NCBI GenBank assembly: GCA_020086605.1
Contig: JACBWW010000003.1
Coordinates: forward strand, 56,849,813-56,913,812
Source: Lanius collurio
Lineage: Eukaryota; Chordata; Aves; Passeriformes; Laniidae
DNA length: 64,000 bases
Reading direction: 5' to 3'
The stretch's first letter is position 1. Each line of letters opens with the position of its first letter. The translations under genes and the position numbers were made by a program. Of the stretch, positions 52,001 through 63,585 are shown one piece after another. The notes beneath the pieces were generated by a model. That model was not told the origin of the DNA, searched no databases, and saw nothing but the letters and a program-made list of their open reading frames with translations.

Positions 52001-55000
52001 CCAAAGAAGGTACTGACAATATTATATATTTGAAACACAAGATATTATTAAAATATCCTTTGATGTTATTTTTAGAGGCTGGTGGTCGATTCCTAAATAT
52101 ATTTATTAGGATCCTTATAAAGTTTTGGTAATGAAAAGATTAGTAACATTGCTCCTTAGTTAGTTTAGTTCTCCTGGTCCCACAGTAACCTTTGTTTGCT
52201 TCCACACTTCCTACACATTTACTGTCCTGTTTAAATACAAGTGTTTAACCTATATCTCTGTAACCCATTAGTATTGAGGTTGTAGAAACCCACATTTAAA
52301 GCTTCTGTTTCTGTGACGCTGATATGGATGAGCTTTATTCTTTTTATACTGTAGAAAGAAAGGTTAAAAAGAATATCCTTGAGACTCCACTTCCACATGA
52401 AAATTACTTTGGCTTTGTTTTCTTTGTTGAAACGTTTGGTTGAAAATCTGCCTTTTTGCAAAGAAAAAAAATATCACTTTTTTTTAACAAAACTGAATCT
52501 TTATTTTCTTGAGCTTGTTTGCTTGTTGAGACAGTTCAGTCTGCTTGTTGCTAATAGATATCCAGTGTGAACTATCACTATTTAAACTCTAATGAGATCT
52601 TATTTTGATAAGTCATAAGTGTAATGGTAAATTTGGTGTTATAAAAACAGGCCATCTGGGCAAGGTCTGAACTTACATAAATTTCTTGTAAATTAAAAAT
52701 TTTAAGGGCCTTTTTATGCAAAACCCTCCACTAATACAACTGAATGTGTATATCTGGTTAATCCTCAGAAATTTTGGTGTGGAAGAGGTAAATGAACAGG
52801 CCACTTCAAAGCACTGAATTGGATGTTCAAAAATTTTCTTGGGCCCTTTCCAAACCCAATTAAAAGAGGTGGATATTTGGCTGGAATTTTTCCAACACAA
52901 AAAGGAATCACACTGTAAGCTGGTCTGGAAATAGATCCATCATAACTGTTACATATTAGTTAGAAAACCAGCATTTTTTATTTTTTATTAATCACACTAC
53001 ACTATTTGTACCTCTAGAAGTATACTGGCAACCTGGAATTATAAAAAACTTATCCTGAAAATCTTAATGCTATAAGCTTCAAAATGACTGGGTTAATTTA
53101 GAAACAATTATATAAATCTATAGAAACTTCTTTTCCCTTGGGAAAAACACAATCTGCTCGGAGTAGCCAAATTGTCTATCTCTATAAAGTGAGGTCTAAT
53201 TATATGCGTGGGTGAAGCTATAATAACATATTTTTTAAAGTATGTGATAGTTTTTGTTCATACAACTCTTATTACAATGAAATGGTTAGATAAAGACTAA
53301 AAAATACTGTGACAGGAAATTTTCTACCCATAGATAACATTTGGTTTTGGGTACAAACTGTCCAAGGTTGTATCCTGTTGTATTGCTTGACATGTTTTTC
53401 ATAACACCACATATATATTAACCCTCACAAACCAAAAACCTCATGAATAAAACCTATATAACACCTTTATCCCTGTTGATAAGTAAGGTTTAATCTTTCA
53501 GAGTAGAATCTCTCTAAACTCTTCAACCTTTGGATCTCTTATAGCACTTAACAACAATAATTAATAATCATGTCAACAAACAATAATTCCTTTTAGGAGA
53601 GTCTTCCACTGTGATCACACATTTCAGAACATTTTTCTGAAAGATGTAACTACAGTCTTTGCTTCTCCAGATGAGACTGCATGACATTATATCTCTTTCA
53701 TGAAGATCTTATTGATTGACAATTTCCCTGACATGAATAGGACTGGGCTTAATCCTGTGTGTGAGTATTTACAGAGAGAGGCATAGCTGTTTTATCTTGC
53801 TTTGAATTACTATTTGATGCTGATAGGACACCTACAGTCTGTAATCAGTACCCATTGCTGGAAATTAAAATTCAATAAAATAAAATATTTAAACTAAATT
53901 AAAATATTACCTAGTTTAAAAATAACATTATCTGTTCTAAACCTCATTAAAAACCCTAGCTTTCAGTTCTACAGCAAATTTAGCATTTTCCCCATTTATT
54001 TGCCATCCAGACTCCCTACCAGGCAAAAGAACATGCAATGAGTTGCCATGTTTCAGGCAGCATAAAAGTGGGCTACATCTATTTAATATGCTTCTCAGAA
54101 TGCCTGATTTGCTTTTCTAGGCAGTTCTAATGTTTAACATCTCATTGTTAATTTATAATGAAAGCATATTTTTACTCCCTTATCTTTTGATGGATTTAAC
54201 ACTGTGTCCTTCATAATTCAGTACTCTAGCCCTGCTGATGAACCACTTGTGGATCCTGCAGTTTAATCACAATATACTTTCAAGAACACTATAATGAAGC
54301 CAGCTGAAGTACTGAAAAGAGTAAGTCTTATGACAACCAGTCTATATAAAGAAAACATATTTTTGAAGGTAGCACATTCTTCTTGTAAGACTTAGCGTAT
54401 TCCTCTCCGAGATCATTTGATTTTTAGCAGGTAACATGCAGCCTGGTTAATTGTCCGTATAAGATATACCAATTTCTTAGACAGAACAACTGAGCTTTCA
54501 TCATAATGCATTCATACAGTAAATGAGATGGAAAGTGCACTGGGCAACAATTATCTTGTCTCTTCTGCAGTTTTCTCAAGTTCTTCCTCTAACGTTTCTA
54601 CACTGACCATGCCAACCTTGTCAGTCTGTGCTTTTAATGTTAGACCTTGACCTAGAACAAGAATGAGGACATTTCAGATTTGTACAGGATTTGTTATTAT
54701 TTTTCAAAAAGTCTGTGTTCCTCTGATCCACATTTTTTCTTGGTCAAACAAAACTGACATCACGTGTTAGGAATAGCTGAGCCTGAATTTCATGATTCAG
54801 CAAAGATCTTAAGATATTTTCTATTAGATTTATTATTCTGATGTTCTTACAAGATGATTTTCTAGTTCTACAAGACAGGATTATGACTTGTTCAATGTCT
54901 TGAAAAGATAATTTTTGTTCTTTGTATTCAGGATGCTTTTTGGTGCAGTGGCTGTGTTCACTCACACAAAGAGCACCAGGAGTTGGGTACTGAGTGTTCA

Positions 55001-55547
55001 CATACAACATAGATCAAGTAGCAACACGTAAAATGGATACTTGAAGGTGTCCTAAGTTCACCTTAGCCTCACCTAGAATTTCCTCCGTGGTGGATGGCAC
55101 CCCATAACCAGCACGAACACCGCTTCTGCTCTGCTCCTCTTGGCTTTGCCTACACCATAATTACAATCCAAATTACAATGTACCCTCTTCAGATGTTCTT
55201 TCTTTCTTGTGTGTAGCACGGCAGATCATATTAACATCATGGCCAAAGGAACTATTCTACAATTGCAATTGTTTAAAGCTGTCATATGCTTCCCTAATGA
55301 GTTATGAAATTATTTTGATCTTGTTTATACAGGCAAAACCCAAATTAAGTTTGTGAGTGTAACTACACCCTGGCCAATTTAAAATTATTTGTAAATGTGG
55401 CAGATGGTAAGGTTTAGCAAAGCAGGTCATCTGCTCTCCAGTAAAGATCTTGGGAAAAGCCATTTAAGAGCAACTGGAAAGCTTTAAAAAGGCAAGTGGT
55501 TTTATTCCTGTAAAATAATATCTAGAAAGATTTTGGACTGTAAGGAT
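49003..55547. other. Unique AT-rich sequence; possible conserved non-coding block and candidate 3' exons
   Basis: There is an A15 run at 49,795-49,809. The block 51,430-51,990 is rich in homeodomain-type motifs and looks like a conserved enhancer candidate. The right end carries two minus-strand exon-like segments (55,149-55,073 and 54,651-54,551), described separately. Nothing else is recognised. Confidence 0.45.
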
Positions 55548-55662
55548 ATATCAGATAGAGACTGTAGTGCCAAGGTTGTGGGTTCAATTTCCATATAACC
55601 CATTTACTTAAGAGTTGGACTCAATCCTTGCGAGTCCCTTCCAACTCAGAATATTCCATGAT
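55548..55662 (+). mobile_element. tRNA-derived SINE with CR1-like tail (TguSINE1-like), sense +
   Basis: The left part keeps the 3' half of a tRNA-like head: 'gtagtgccaaggttgtgggt' followed by ttcaatttcc, where gggttcaat corresponds to an RNA polymerase III B box with decay. It continues with 'catttacttaagagttggac', 'cgagtcccttccaactcaga' and 'atattccatgat', which is a CR1-type 3' tail. This head-plus-tail architecture is that of TguSINE1, a SINE known from passerine birds that is presumably mobilised by CR1 enzymes. The A box and 5' end are missing, so the copy is truncated. It is the most specific taxonomic marker in the window. The family name is from memory. Confidence 0.75.
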
Positions 55663-58244
55663 CTTATCTATAAGCTAAAATATATTTTTTCACCCAAATA
55701 TTTTGAAAGCAATTAATTATCTCATTAGTAGATACACTTGTAGACTATAAGTTCATTGAAAATATATCAAGTCTTATTCTACACACACATTTCGCAATTA
55801 TTTTATTTCATTAGTTCCCAATTATCTTTGATTGAACCAGCATTTAAATCAGCAAAGAGAACAAGGAGCAACTGAGAACTGGACCAGTCCTGTGGGACCC
55901 AAGTTTCCAGTTTGGTTTTGTCTCTAATCAGAGCAGAACTTTGAAATCTACAGAACATTTATGGCTATATCTTTTTGGAATTTCTACTGGCAACCTCAGC
56001 TATTTTGTCGAGATATTTTGGTTTAGATGAAATGTTTTAATGTTCATAAAATATCTCCCATTTACTTAATGAACATTAGGTGCTTTTTTGGTTTTTTTGG
56101 CTATGAAGTTCACCACTATCTTTTTCCCATAGTGGCAAGATGTCTTGAAGAAGCTTATACTTGGAAATCTTAATTTTTCATTCTTCAAAATCTGAGTAAC
56201 CCCAATGAGCCACATAAAATCCACAGCCTATTGTGGGAAATATATTGCTTCTGGGAGCCCAAGCTGTAGGACTGATGGGAGACCTAGATTATAATAGGGA
56301 AATGAAGGATAATGATTAATTGCACTAAAACAAAATAAAATATTTGGCTTATTAAAAAAGAAACATTCCAATTTAGGGTTAAACAATTTACTAAAAACAT
56401 TTTAATCAGGGAAATCTTACCAGAAATATTTTGGTTTTATTAGACAAGAGTTGAATTACTGAGGTTTCAAGAGGAAATTATCCTGTGTATGGAAGATTGT
56501 AGAGTGTTCCCACCAAGAATTCCCCTTTCTTTGTAACACCAAAGAATCTGAACTTTAAGTCCTCTGTCTTCAGGCTTTAAACCACATTTTCCCTTCCTCA
56601 GATTTTAACTACACCTTTGGAATAGTTTGCACTCAGCTAAGCAAATGCTATGCACTCTAGGGACATGTATTTTGTGCTGAGAAGTATCTGGAGCAAGAGA
56701 TAAACCTGTGTTGCAATATGAGGTTGTCCTGAGCGAGCAGACTCCACTGCTGAACAAACCTTTTTTCATTCTTGTTAAGGCACTACTTTCCAATCCTCAC
56801 TTTCATCACATTTGGTGTACCATGGATTTGAGTCTCTTTGTATTTGATATGGGGAGGAGACTTTTTACAAAGGGAAAACAGCATCAAGAACCATCAGGCA
56901 TAATCATGCCACTGTCTTTCTTACACAGCAGCAAGCTCAGTGATTCACAGTGTTTCATGCCAAACACTTTGAATCAATGTGAAGCAAGCAAGAAAAGTAA
57001 TCCTGGCCTAGAACATTCCTTCTGCCATCAGTGCTCCCCAAAAATGTTTATTTGAAAACTCATGTTTGTAGAGCCATCTCAAGCCAAAGCAGCTCATGCT
57101 TGTTTCAGGCTGTGTGGGGGTTTGAATAGTCATGATCCTGCTCTGGGTACCTTTTGGACAACTCTTGCAAGTGCCTGTTTTGTGTGTGCACATCTTGTGC
57201 TCATTGCTTACCAGGCAGTCATGGGACCAGAGTAGAAATGAAGACACTTGCAGCATTGCACACAGCTAGCAGGAACAGAGTGAATGAAACCTGTACCTCT
57301 GTGCTATTGAAGCTGGCTGAATCCTTCTGCACAAGGATTCTGAACAAAGGGCTCCTGCAGGCATAGTCCCTTGACTCAACTCCAGTATCAGCCTCAGGGA
57401 ATGTGCAAGATCCTTGCTGATACATTTTTGGAATGAACAGGATGGTCTCCTTGTCCACTGTTTTGATCACCTACAGTGCTCTCTGTGGCTGCTGTTCCCT
57501 CACCTGCTGTGTTCTTTCTTTGGTTAGACTGGAGTTCCTGCCACCCCTCAGTGGTAGCACTTTTCACCCTCAGAGATCCATTACTCCCCTGTCCCTCCCA
57601 GCTCTGAGTCACAGCTCTCCAGGAAGCAAGCAGAAACCAGTCATATGCACAAAGACCAAACATGCACACAAGACAGGCAATTGCCACCTGAAGGGATGCA
57701 CATTTTTTAGCTCAAGAGGTTAAACACTCTTATCATCACATCCTGCACCTCCAGCACAAGGAAAGATGGTTGTTTTAGTGCTGTATCAGCATAATCCATG
57801 TCTAATTTATCTTTCAGGAAAATTATTCCTCTCCCCCTCATTGTAAAGAATGGGGAAAAAGGAGTACCTGTTCCTACTTTTGTTATTGCCATGAATCTCT
57901 TAGGTTCAGCTAAGATAAAGCACAGGATTATAAGAGCAGGCTGGGACTGGGCCACTGTTTTCACTTCACTCAGCTTCTGAGACCCTGTAGGATCATAAAA
58001 AGGGCTTAGGAGTCCAGTGAGTTGACAGGATAGAGCAACATAGGGCACATTAGCATACCTGATAGGATGTAGCAGCACCTGCAATGTCATTGTGGTAATG
58101 ACATTGTGACAACTCAATGTTAACAAGGCCTGTGGTAGCAAAAGATGAGAAAAATCAGGAGGAAAACTAGCCCTTGCCAGCTGGGAACAGGAGATGCAGG
58201 GCTTCCATTCAGTCATGATACACAATTACAAAATCAGTACCTGA
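55663..58244. other. Unique AT-rich sequence, no gene recognised
   Basis: A minus-strand open frame of about 169 codons (first ATG at 58,216, stop at 57,707) has no domain I recognise, and an open frame of that length is not improbable in 64 kb. A perfect 10-bp hairpin lies within it at 58,082-58,106. No other feature is seen. Confidence 0.45.
58082..58106. repeat. Perfect 10-bp inverted repeat (hairpin)
   Basis: caatgtcatt and aatgacattg are exact reverse complements separated by the 5-base loop gtggt. There is no T-run after it and no flanking gene, so no terminator or RNA function is inferred. Confidence 0.85.
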
Positions 58245-58628
58245 GGTTAGCAGGGACCTCTGAAGGTCTTCCGGTCGAACCCCTCTTCTCAAGCAGGGTG
58301 TTCTAGAATTATTTGTCCAGGACCATGTCTGATTTGGTTTAAATATCTCCAAGGATGGAGACTGCAATCTCCCTGGGAAGCTTGTAACAGTGTTCGAGCA
58401 TCTTCACTGTAAAAATTGTTTTTCTCATTTTAAACATGTTTTCCTATTTTTTCAGTTTGTATCCTTAGCTTTTTCTCCAGTCAATGGTCACTGGTGAGAA
58501 GAGTCTGGCTCCCTTGTCTTCATTCCCTCCCATCAGGTATTTATTCTGCAGAAAAGATCCACTGGAGCCTTCTCCTCTCCAGGCTGAACAGTCACAGCTC
58601 TCTCAGCTTGCCTTTGTGTGAGTGATGC
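58245..58628 (-). mobile_element. CR1 LINE 3' fragment, minus orientation
   Basis: Reverse-complemented CR1 3' region of a subfamily different from the 48.5-kb copy: 'agcagggacctctgaaggtc', 'tcaagcagggtgttctagaa', 'ggaccatgtctgatttggtt', 'tatctccaaggatggagact' and 'tctccaggctgaacagtcac'. The divergence is fairly high. Its truncated 5' end meets another CR1 of opposite orientation almost directly. Confidence 0.85.
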
Positions 58629-58629
58629 C

Positions 58630-59505
58630 CCAAGCAGTACAGAAGGCCAGCTTGGCTGAGGAGGGATCTTCTAGAACTCAAACAGGGAAAGAAAGTTTAT
58701 GGACATTGGAAACAAGTACAAGTGACTCAGGGAGACTACAGGGATGCCATTAGCCACTGCAGGGAGTAAATCCATGTGGAGAATGGTCAGTTAGAGCTGG
58801 GCATAGCTGTGAAGGACAACAAAAAGGTCACTTTTTAAAATACATTAACAGCAAAAGAAGGACAGTGATAACATTGCTCCATAACTTGATGAGGTCAGCC
58901 ACCTCACAAATAAGGATGTAGACAAACTGAGACATTTATTCCCTGCTCCACCTCTGCCTTTAGCACTGAGGATGGGCCCTGGTACACCTAGAACCTTGTC
59001 TTGGAAGATCATGACTGTGGGAATGGTAAACTCCCAGCTCACTCTGCACTTGTTCATCCTAATGTGTCCCAAGGGTGACCAAGCTGGTAAAAGGTGTCAA
59101 GAGCAAGACTTACGAGGAACAGCTGAGGTCACTTGGCTTGTTCATCTTGGAGGAGAGAAGGCTGAGGGGTGCCCTTGTCACAGTCTAATATTCCTCAAGG
59201 GGGCCAGTGGAGAGGGAGGTGCTGTTTTCCTCTCTCTGGTGACCAGTGATAAGGCATGAGGAAATAGAATAACGCTGCTTTGGAAGTTTGTATTTGGCAC
59301 TGAGAAAAGGTTCTTAGTTGAGAGGGTCACTGGAACAGGCCCACCAGGGAAGTGGTCAGTGCACCAAACCTGCCAGAGCTCAAGAAGCATTGTTCCCAGT
59401 GATCTGGTTAAGGTTAAAGTGGTCCTTCAAGGAGCAGGGAGTTGGACTTGATAATTTTTATGAGTCCATCCCAATTTGATATATTCTGTGATTCTGATTC
59501 TATTA
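58630..59505 (+). mobile_element. CR1 LINE, internally deleted, sense strand +
   Basis: The left part matches the CR1 ORF2 text upstream of the reverse-transcriptase core: 'ccagcttggctgaggaggga', 'gtgactcagggagactacag', 'gaaggacaacaaaaaggtca' and 'atacattaacagcaaaagaa', followed by a remnant of the 'gaggatgt…ctgagac' stretch. A large internal deletion then joins it near 59,050-59,120 to the 3' region ('cttgttcatcttggaggaga', 'tgatctggttaaggttaaag'). It ends in a tail with 'ttctgtgattctgattctat'. All frames are broken. Confidence 0.85.
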
Positions 59506-59544
59506 ATCATCTTTTTAATCTCCAGTATATGTATATCTCTTTTG

Positions 59545-59702
59545 CTGTGAGGGGCCAAGCTCTGCACATGGCACCCAGATGTGCCTCACCAGGGCAGAGC
59601 AGAGGGGCAGGATCACCTCCCTCGAGCTGCTGGCAATGCTCTGTCTAATGCAGCCCCGGAGAGCAGGCACTGAGCCACGCTTTTGAGCTCTGTTGGGCTT
59701 CA
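59545..59702 (-). mobile_element. CR1 LINE fragment, minus orientation
   Basis: A short internal CR1 3'-region piece in reverse orientation: 'gtgaggggccaagctctgca', 'caccagggcagagcagaggg', 'gcaggatcacctccctcgag', then 'gagctctgttgggcttcatg'. Neither the 3' tail nor the 5' region is present, so it is an excised or recombined fragment. It completes a three-element CR1 cluster starting at 58,245. Confidence 0.8.
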
Positions 59703-62700
59703 TGGACAGAAAAATAAAGAGTATCTTTAAATGAGAAAGTCACAGAATTTGGGGCATTTTGTGTCTTCTGCCCACTCTTTTTATTGCCAAGTGCCCATGA
59801 ACTGTAGCAGAGTGGCAAAGTTTGCATCCCTTGATGTCAAGACTTAGTGCAAATACATCACTGCAAACCTGTAAAGAGCTCTGTCAGAGCTGGTGCAGCA
59901 CTTTGGGGTTGGGATTTGCCACATGCCAGTTACAATTCACTTACACTCTGTGTAGATGCTCTTAGCATACAGAAAGTGTGAGGTAACTTACTCTTCTTCC
60001 AATCTGTGGCTTACAGTTGCTCACCCTACCCTTCAGTCCAGTAACTTCTCCTGGTGTGAAAATGCACCACCTTGCACTCGCATAAAGAGTGTGAAAGTTC
60101 AGTTGGTAGCAGGTACCCCACAGTAAGCATAAACTGCGAGGTAGAACCTGCCTCCACTGAGACATCTTGCTAAAAAGCAGCTTGTTTTGCCCAGAAGGTC
60201 TGGCAGTCTGGTATTCAGAGTGTCTGACACTTTATATTCACATCACAGCCCAAAAAAGGATCCACACAGAGCCTTTCAGTGTTGATAATGAACAACCCCT
60301 CTAGTAATTAAGCTCTGCACCTTTTGAAAACAGTTTCAGGTCTTCTGGGAATCTTTAATTCTCACATGCGTCACCAAAGCACAGGTTCAGTATTCCCACA
60401 GAAAGCAGCGATCCCTCTGATTTACGGACTTCCCCACCCTTGGAACTGAGACACTGACAGGTTCTGCTCCAGGCACTGGAAAGCTCAGCACAGCGCTCTA
60501 TTTTTTTTTTTTTCCTTTCTTCCCTAAAGAAAGCGTTTCCTGTCAAATTAACGTTCCCAATTACAAGTGGATCTAATCCCTGGTGATTACCTACCTATCC
60601 TAATTGACTGTCTTGTTCCCAACCAAGGCAGGGTGTTTGAACAGACAAACAAAAAAAAAAAAAAAGATACTGATTTGCTGAGACAGAGAGAAAACACTTA
60701 CCTGCAGAAAATATAAGCTTTCAGAAAATATGAGCCAGCGTTCTCTCTCCTGCTCTTCGTCCTTTGAGCAATTAAAAATGCCTTGAAAAGTTTATGGGTT
60801 CCAGAAAACTTAGTCACATATAAAGCCTGCTAGTCCAGCTGATCTCTGAATCTGGGATTAAGGTACAACTCAGAGTTTTTTTAAATGCATTGGGAATTAA
60901 ATTTATTTTTTTGTAGTTCTACTCAATGCCAAAAAAATGTGCTTCCCTTACTGTCTAATTCCTAATTTCAAGGTATTAGGTGCTAGTTTTATGATTAATA
61001 GGAATGTAGAGTTTAACACTCCAAAAATTAAGTGTTCTCTCTAATATCACACCATATTGGTTTCAGAGGTGTTTTTCAAGGAAGAAACCAGGTACCTGTT
61101 AATCACAATAAGATTTTGTATCTCTAATACCTAAGTTATTTGTATTCATCTTACCTACTAGTCCAAGCAAATATGGCAAATCAGGGAGTACAAGATTTAT
61201 AAACTAATAGGGAATTTCTGTCTTTTTGGATTTTTACATGTTGTATAAAATTATCAGAAATAAAGGAAGAAATACCTTCTGCTGTTTCAGCTGTGTCCTG
61301 CAAAATACCAGCAGCAAATAGCAGAGCTCTGTGTCCTAAGAAGGAGGGGTAAACAAAAAGAGTGTGAATTCTCCTCTGCTCAATTACAGCACAATACCTG
61401 GGGACTTCACCACCTCCAATACCACTGAGCACCATCCTTCCTCCTTCCAAAAAACTTATAAACGCCATGGCTTGGATCCAAATCTGAGGTCAGCTGATAG
61501 TGTTTTACTGACTTGAAGAAAAGTGTCCTGATCTACACTGCAAAAGGAGAGAATTGCAAAAGGCTCCTAAAAAGATTTTTGTACAGCCCCATGATGCTGA
61601 GCAAAGCCCTTCACCAGCCCCACACATGCCAGCCATCAAATCCAAAGAGACATTTAGGTGCTGTCAATGCACTACAGCAGCCAAGGACAGTGACAGGGGC
61701 CTTGACATACTGGCTTTGTTAGCAAAGGAGAGTTACATGAGAGCCTCATGGCAGAAGATAAGAATTCTGACTATTGTTTGCAGAGTCATTTATCAGCCTT
61801 GTTATCTGCAAATGTAAATTAGAGGGGAAAGGATTTAAGTATGCAAATTATTTTTAAACTTATTGTCTTATATGGAAATGCAAAGTAGGAAAAACATGGC
61901 TAAAAAATTATATTGTAGTACTAAATTTCCTAAATCATCAAAATACCTCCTAGGACATGTTTTTCCGTGTTTTATTCAATGAGCCCTTGCAAAAGAAAAG
62001 GGAAGTGGTGTAGGAGGAATAATAAGGAACCAGCAAGCACTCTGTATATGTTTCTGATACAATTCTGCATTTTAGTAGCCCATGACCTTCCTCAACATCA
62101 CTTATACCCCTAACTACATTTACCAGCACCAAGCTAAGGGGCACTTTTTAGCCTACCAGGTCATTAAATAAATGTGCAGATGCAGACTTATTTGCAACAA
62201 ATACACACCCATATGTTATGTCAATTCTCCACTGGATACTGTTCCTTAAAGGAAAACATCCTTATTTCACCTAAATTATGATAAAACCAGAATGAGAAAC
62301 AGCCCCAGCCAGAATAAAATGGAAGCCAGTCCTGTTCAACTTAACTGTTTTATTAATCTTAAACACTTCATCCCCTTCTTAAAATGAAATTTTGAGTCAT
62401 TTATCTTCACTGTCTGATGAAAAAACAGTGTACTCAGAGATGGTGTCTTGCAGCCACCTCAAAAGCTATTATCATCCCCTAAATATTTTAATGAAAATAA
62501 TTTTTAATCCTGATTGATTACTGATTATTAGCAGCATTCATTATTCTTCCTGATACCTTTTTTTTTTAATAAAGTGCATTTGTTACAGCATAAAATTGGT
62601 CATGATTACAAATAACTTGCCCTGACAGCTGGAGGGCAGCATTTCCCTCACAATGAAAAACAATTTGTCAGCAGTGAAGACAAATGTCAGAACAGTAATT

Positions 62701-63144
62701 AGTACATTTCAACTAGAGAAGAGCAATAATTCTTCAAAAACCACCCAAAATCTGAATCAATCCCCTGAGGTGTTTGGTGGAACAGGGATATAGTCCTTTG
62801 TTTAAAAACAGCTTCAGGGTTGATGGTGCATCCTTGGCATCCCATTGCTATGGATGGGAAGGGGGCAGGATAGAGCAGCGCCCCAGAGAAGATCTAGGGG
62901 TACCACCAACATCACAGGGAAACTCTCCTGCTGCTCCTTCTAGGAACTGACTGTCAGGGTTTTACTCTTGCAAGAGTATAACCTCTTGGCTGGATCAGGG
63001 AGAGACATCCCTCATTTGCAGGACAGATAAACTCATCAACAGGAGTCTGGGCAGAGCCCAGACTTTGAAGTTGATTGGGTTGGGTTCTGTATTGGCAGTC
63101 CTGAAGTTGTGATGAGGAAGTGGAATTGTGGTGGTCTTCATCAG
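59703..63144. other. Unique AT-rich sequence; candidate exons and non-coding elements
   Basis: It holds two minus-strand exon-like segments of the hypothetical chain (60,169-60,030 and 60,761-60,702), homopolymers (T13 at 60,501-60,513, A15 at 60,651-60,665), and two motif-dense blocks (60,540-60,605 and 62,480-62,720). On the minus strand at about 63,095-62,965 a polypyrimidine acceptor precedes an open, protein-like segment (…SAQTPVDEFICPANEGC…). I cannot connect it to a gene. Confidence 0.4.
60651..60665. repeat. Poly(A) homopolymer (15)
   Basis: Run of 15 A following an acagacaaac segment, without a recognisable retroposon body. Confidence 0.85.
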
Positions 63145-63582
63145 ACTTGTCCTCCAGACCCTTTCTCAGTTCCATTGCCCTTCTCTGGACTCACTCCAGC
63201 CCCTCGATGCCTTTCTTGTAGTGAGGAACCAAGAACTGGACGCAGATTCAAGATGCACCCACCCACTGCTGAGTATGGGGAGCTATCACTGCCCTGGTCC
63301 TGCAGGCCACATTAGCTCTGATACAGGCCAGGTGCCACTGGCCTTGACCACCTGGGCCTGCATTGTTTCATGTTCAGCCACTGTTGACCAGGGCCTTTTC
63401 CTCTGGGAGTTTTTTCCAGCCACTCTGCCCCCAGCCTGTAGTGCTGCCTGGGGCTCTAGTGATCCAAGTTCAGGACCCAGCACTTCACCTTGTTGAACTT
63501 CATACCACTGGCCTTGGCCCATCATCGCTGCTTGTTCAGAACCCTCTGCAGGTCCTTCGTACTCTCCAGCAGATCAACACAG
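63145..63582 (-). mobile_element. CR1 LINE fragment, minus orientation
   Basis: Reverse-complemented CR1 text of yet another subfamily: 'tccattgcccttctctggac', 'tcactccagcccctcgatgc', 'tttcttgtagtgaggaacca', 'ggagctatcactgccctggt', 'tgatacaggccaggtgccac' and 'ctctgcaggtccttcgtact'. The 3' tail is missing, and the right edge meets an LTR fragment directly. Frames are interrupted, and the open frames across it are remnants. Confidence 0.88.
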
Positions 63583-63585
63583 CCT

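Larger units (their letters stand above)
54551..60761 (-). other. Hypothetical minus-strand exon chain (unidentified product)
   Basis: Four exon-like segments on the minus strand are mutually phase-compatible. Segment A, 60,761-60,702, translates to DEEQERERWLIFSESLYFLQ and ends at a consensus cag|gtaagt donor. Segment B, 60,169-60,030, has a strong acceptor (gctgctttttag) but a weak donor, and reads QDVSVEAGSTSQF…HTRRSYWTEG. Segment C, 55,149-55,073, reads QSQEEQSRSGVR…STTEEIL and ends at tag|gtgagg. Segment D, 54,651-54,551, has acceptor cattcttgttctag, reads GLTLKAQ…VETLEEELEKTAEETR, and ends at a stop. Phases run 0, 0/2, 2/1, 1/stop. A, B and C keep two or three CpGs each in CpG-poor DNA. 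An AATAAA at 54,000-53,995 could serve polyadenylation. I do not recognise the protein. Pseudo-exons are common in vertebrate introns, so this is a hypothesis only. Confidence 0.2.

Noticed and set aside
55565..55590. tRNA B-box-like sequence
   Set aside because: Part of a SINE head; the A box and acceptor stem are missing, so it is not a tRNA gene.
56080..56215. Minus-strand open stretch reading ILKNEKLRFPSISFF… after ttactcag
   Set aside because: Poor polypyrimidine tract and no phase-compatible neighbour in the exon chain.
57707..58225. Minus-strand open frame of about 170 codons
   Set aside because: No recognisable domain, and the length is not improbable by chance in 64 kb of six-frame sequence.
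61150..61560. Cluster of small exon-like minus-strand segments with good acceptors
   Set aside because: The implied introns are only about 60-70 bases and the reading phases conflict between neighbours, so they cannot all be exons of one transcript.
61950..62144. Very strong polypyrimidine acceptor on the minus strand
   Set aside because: The segment after it has a stop in every frame before the next donor, so it cannot be an internal coding exon.
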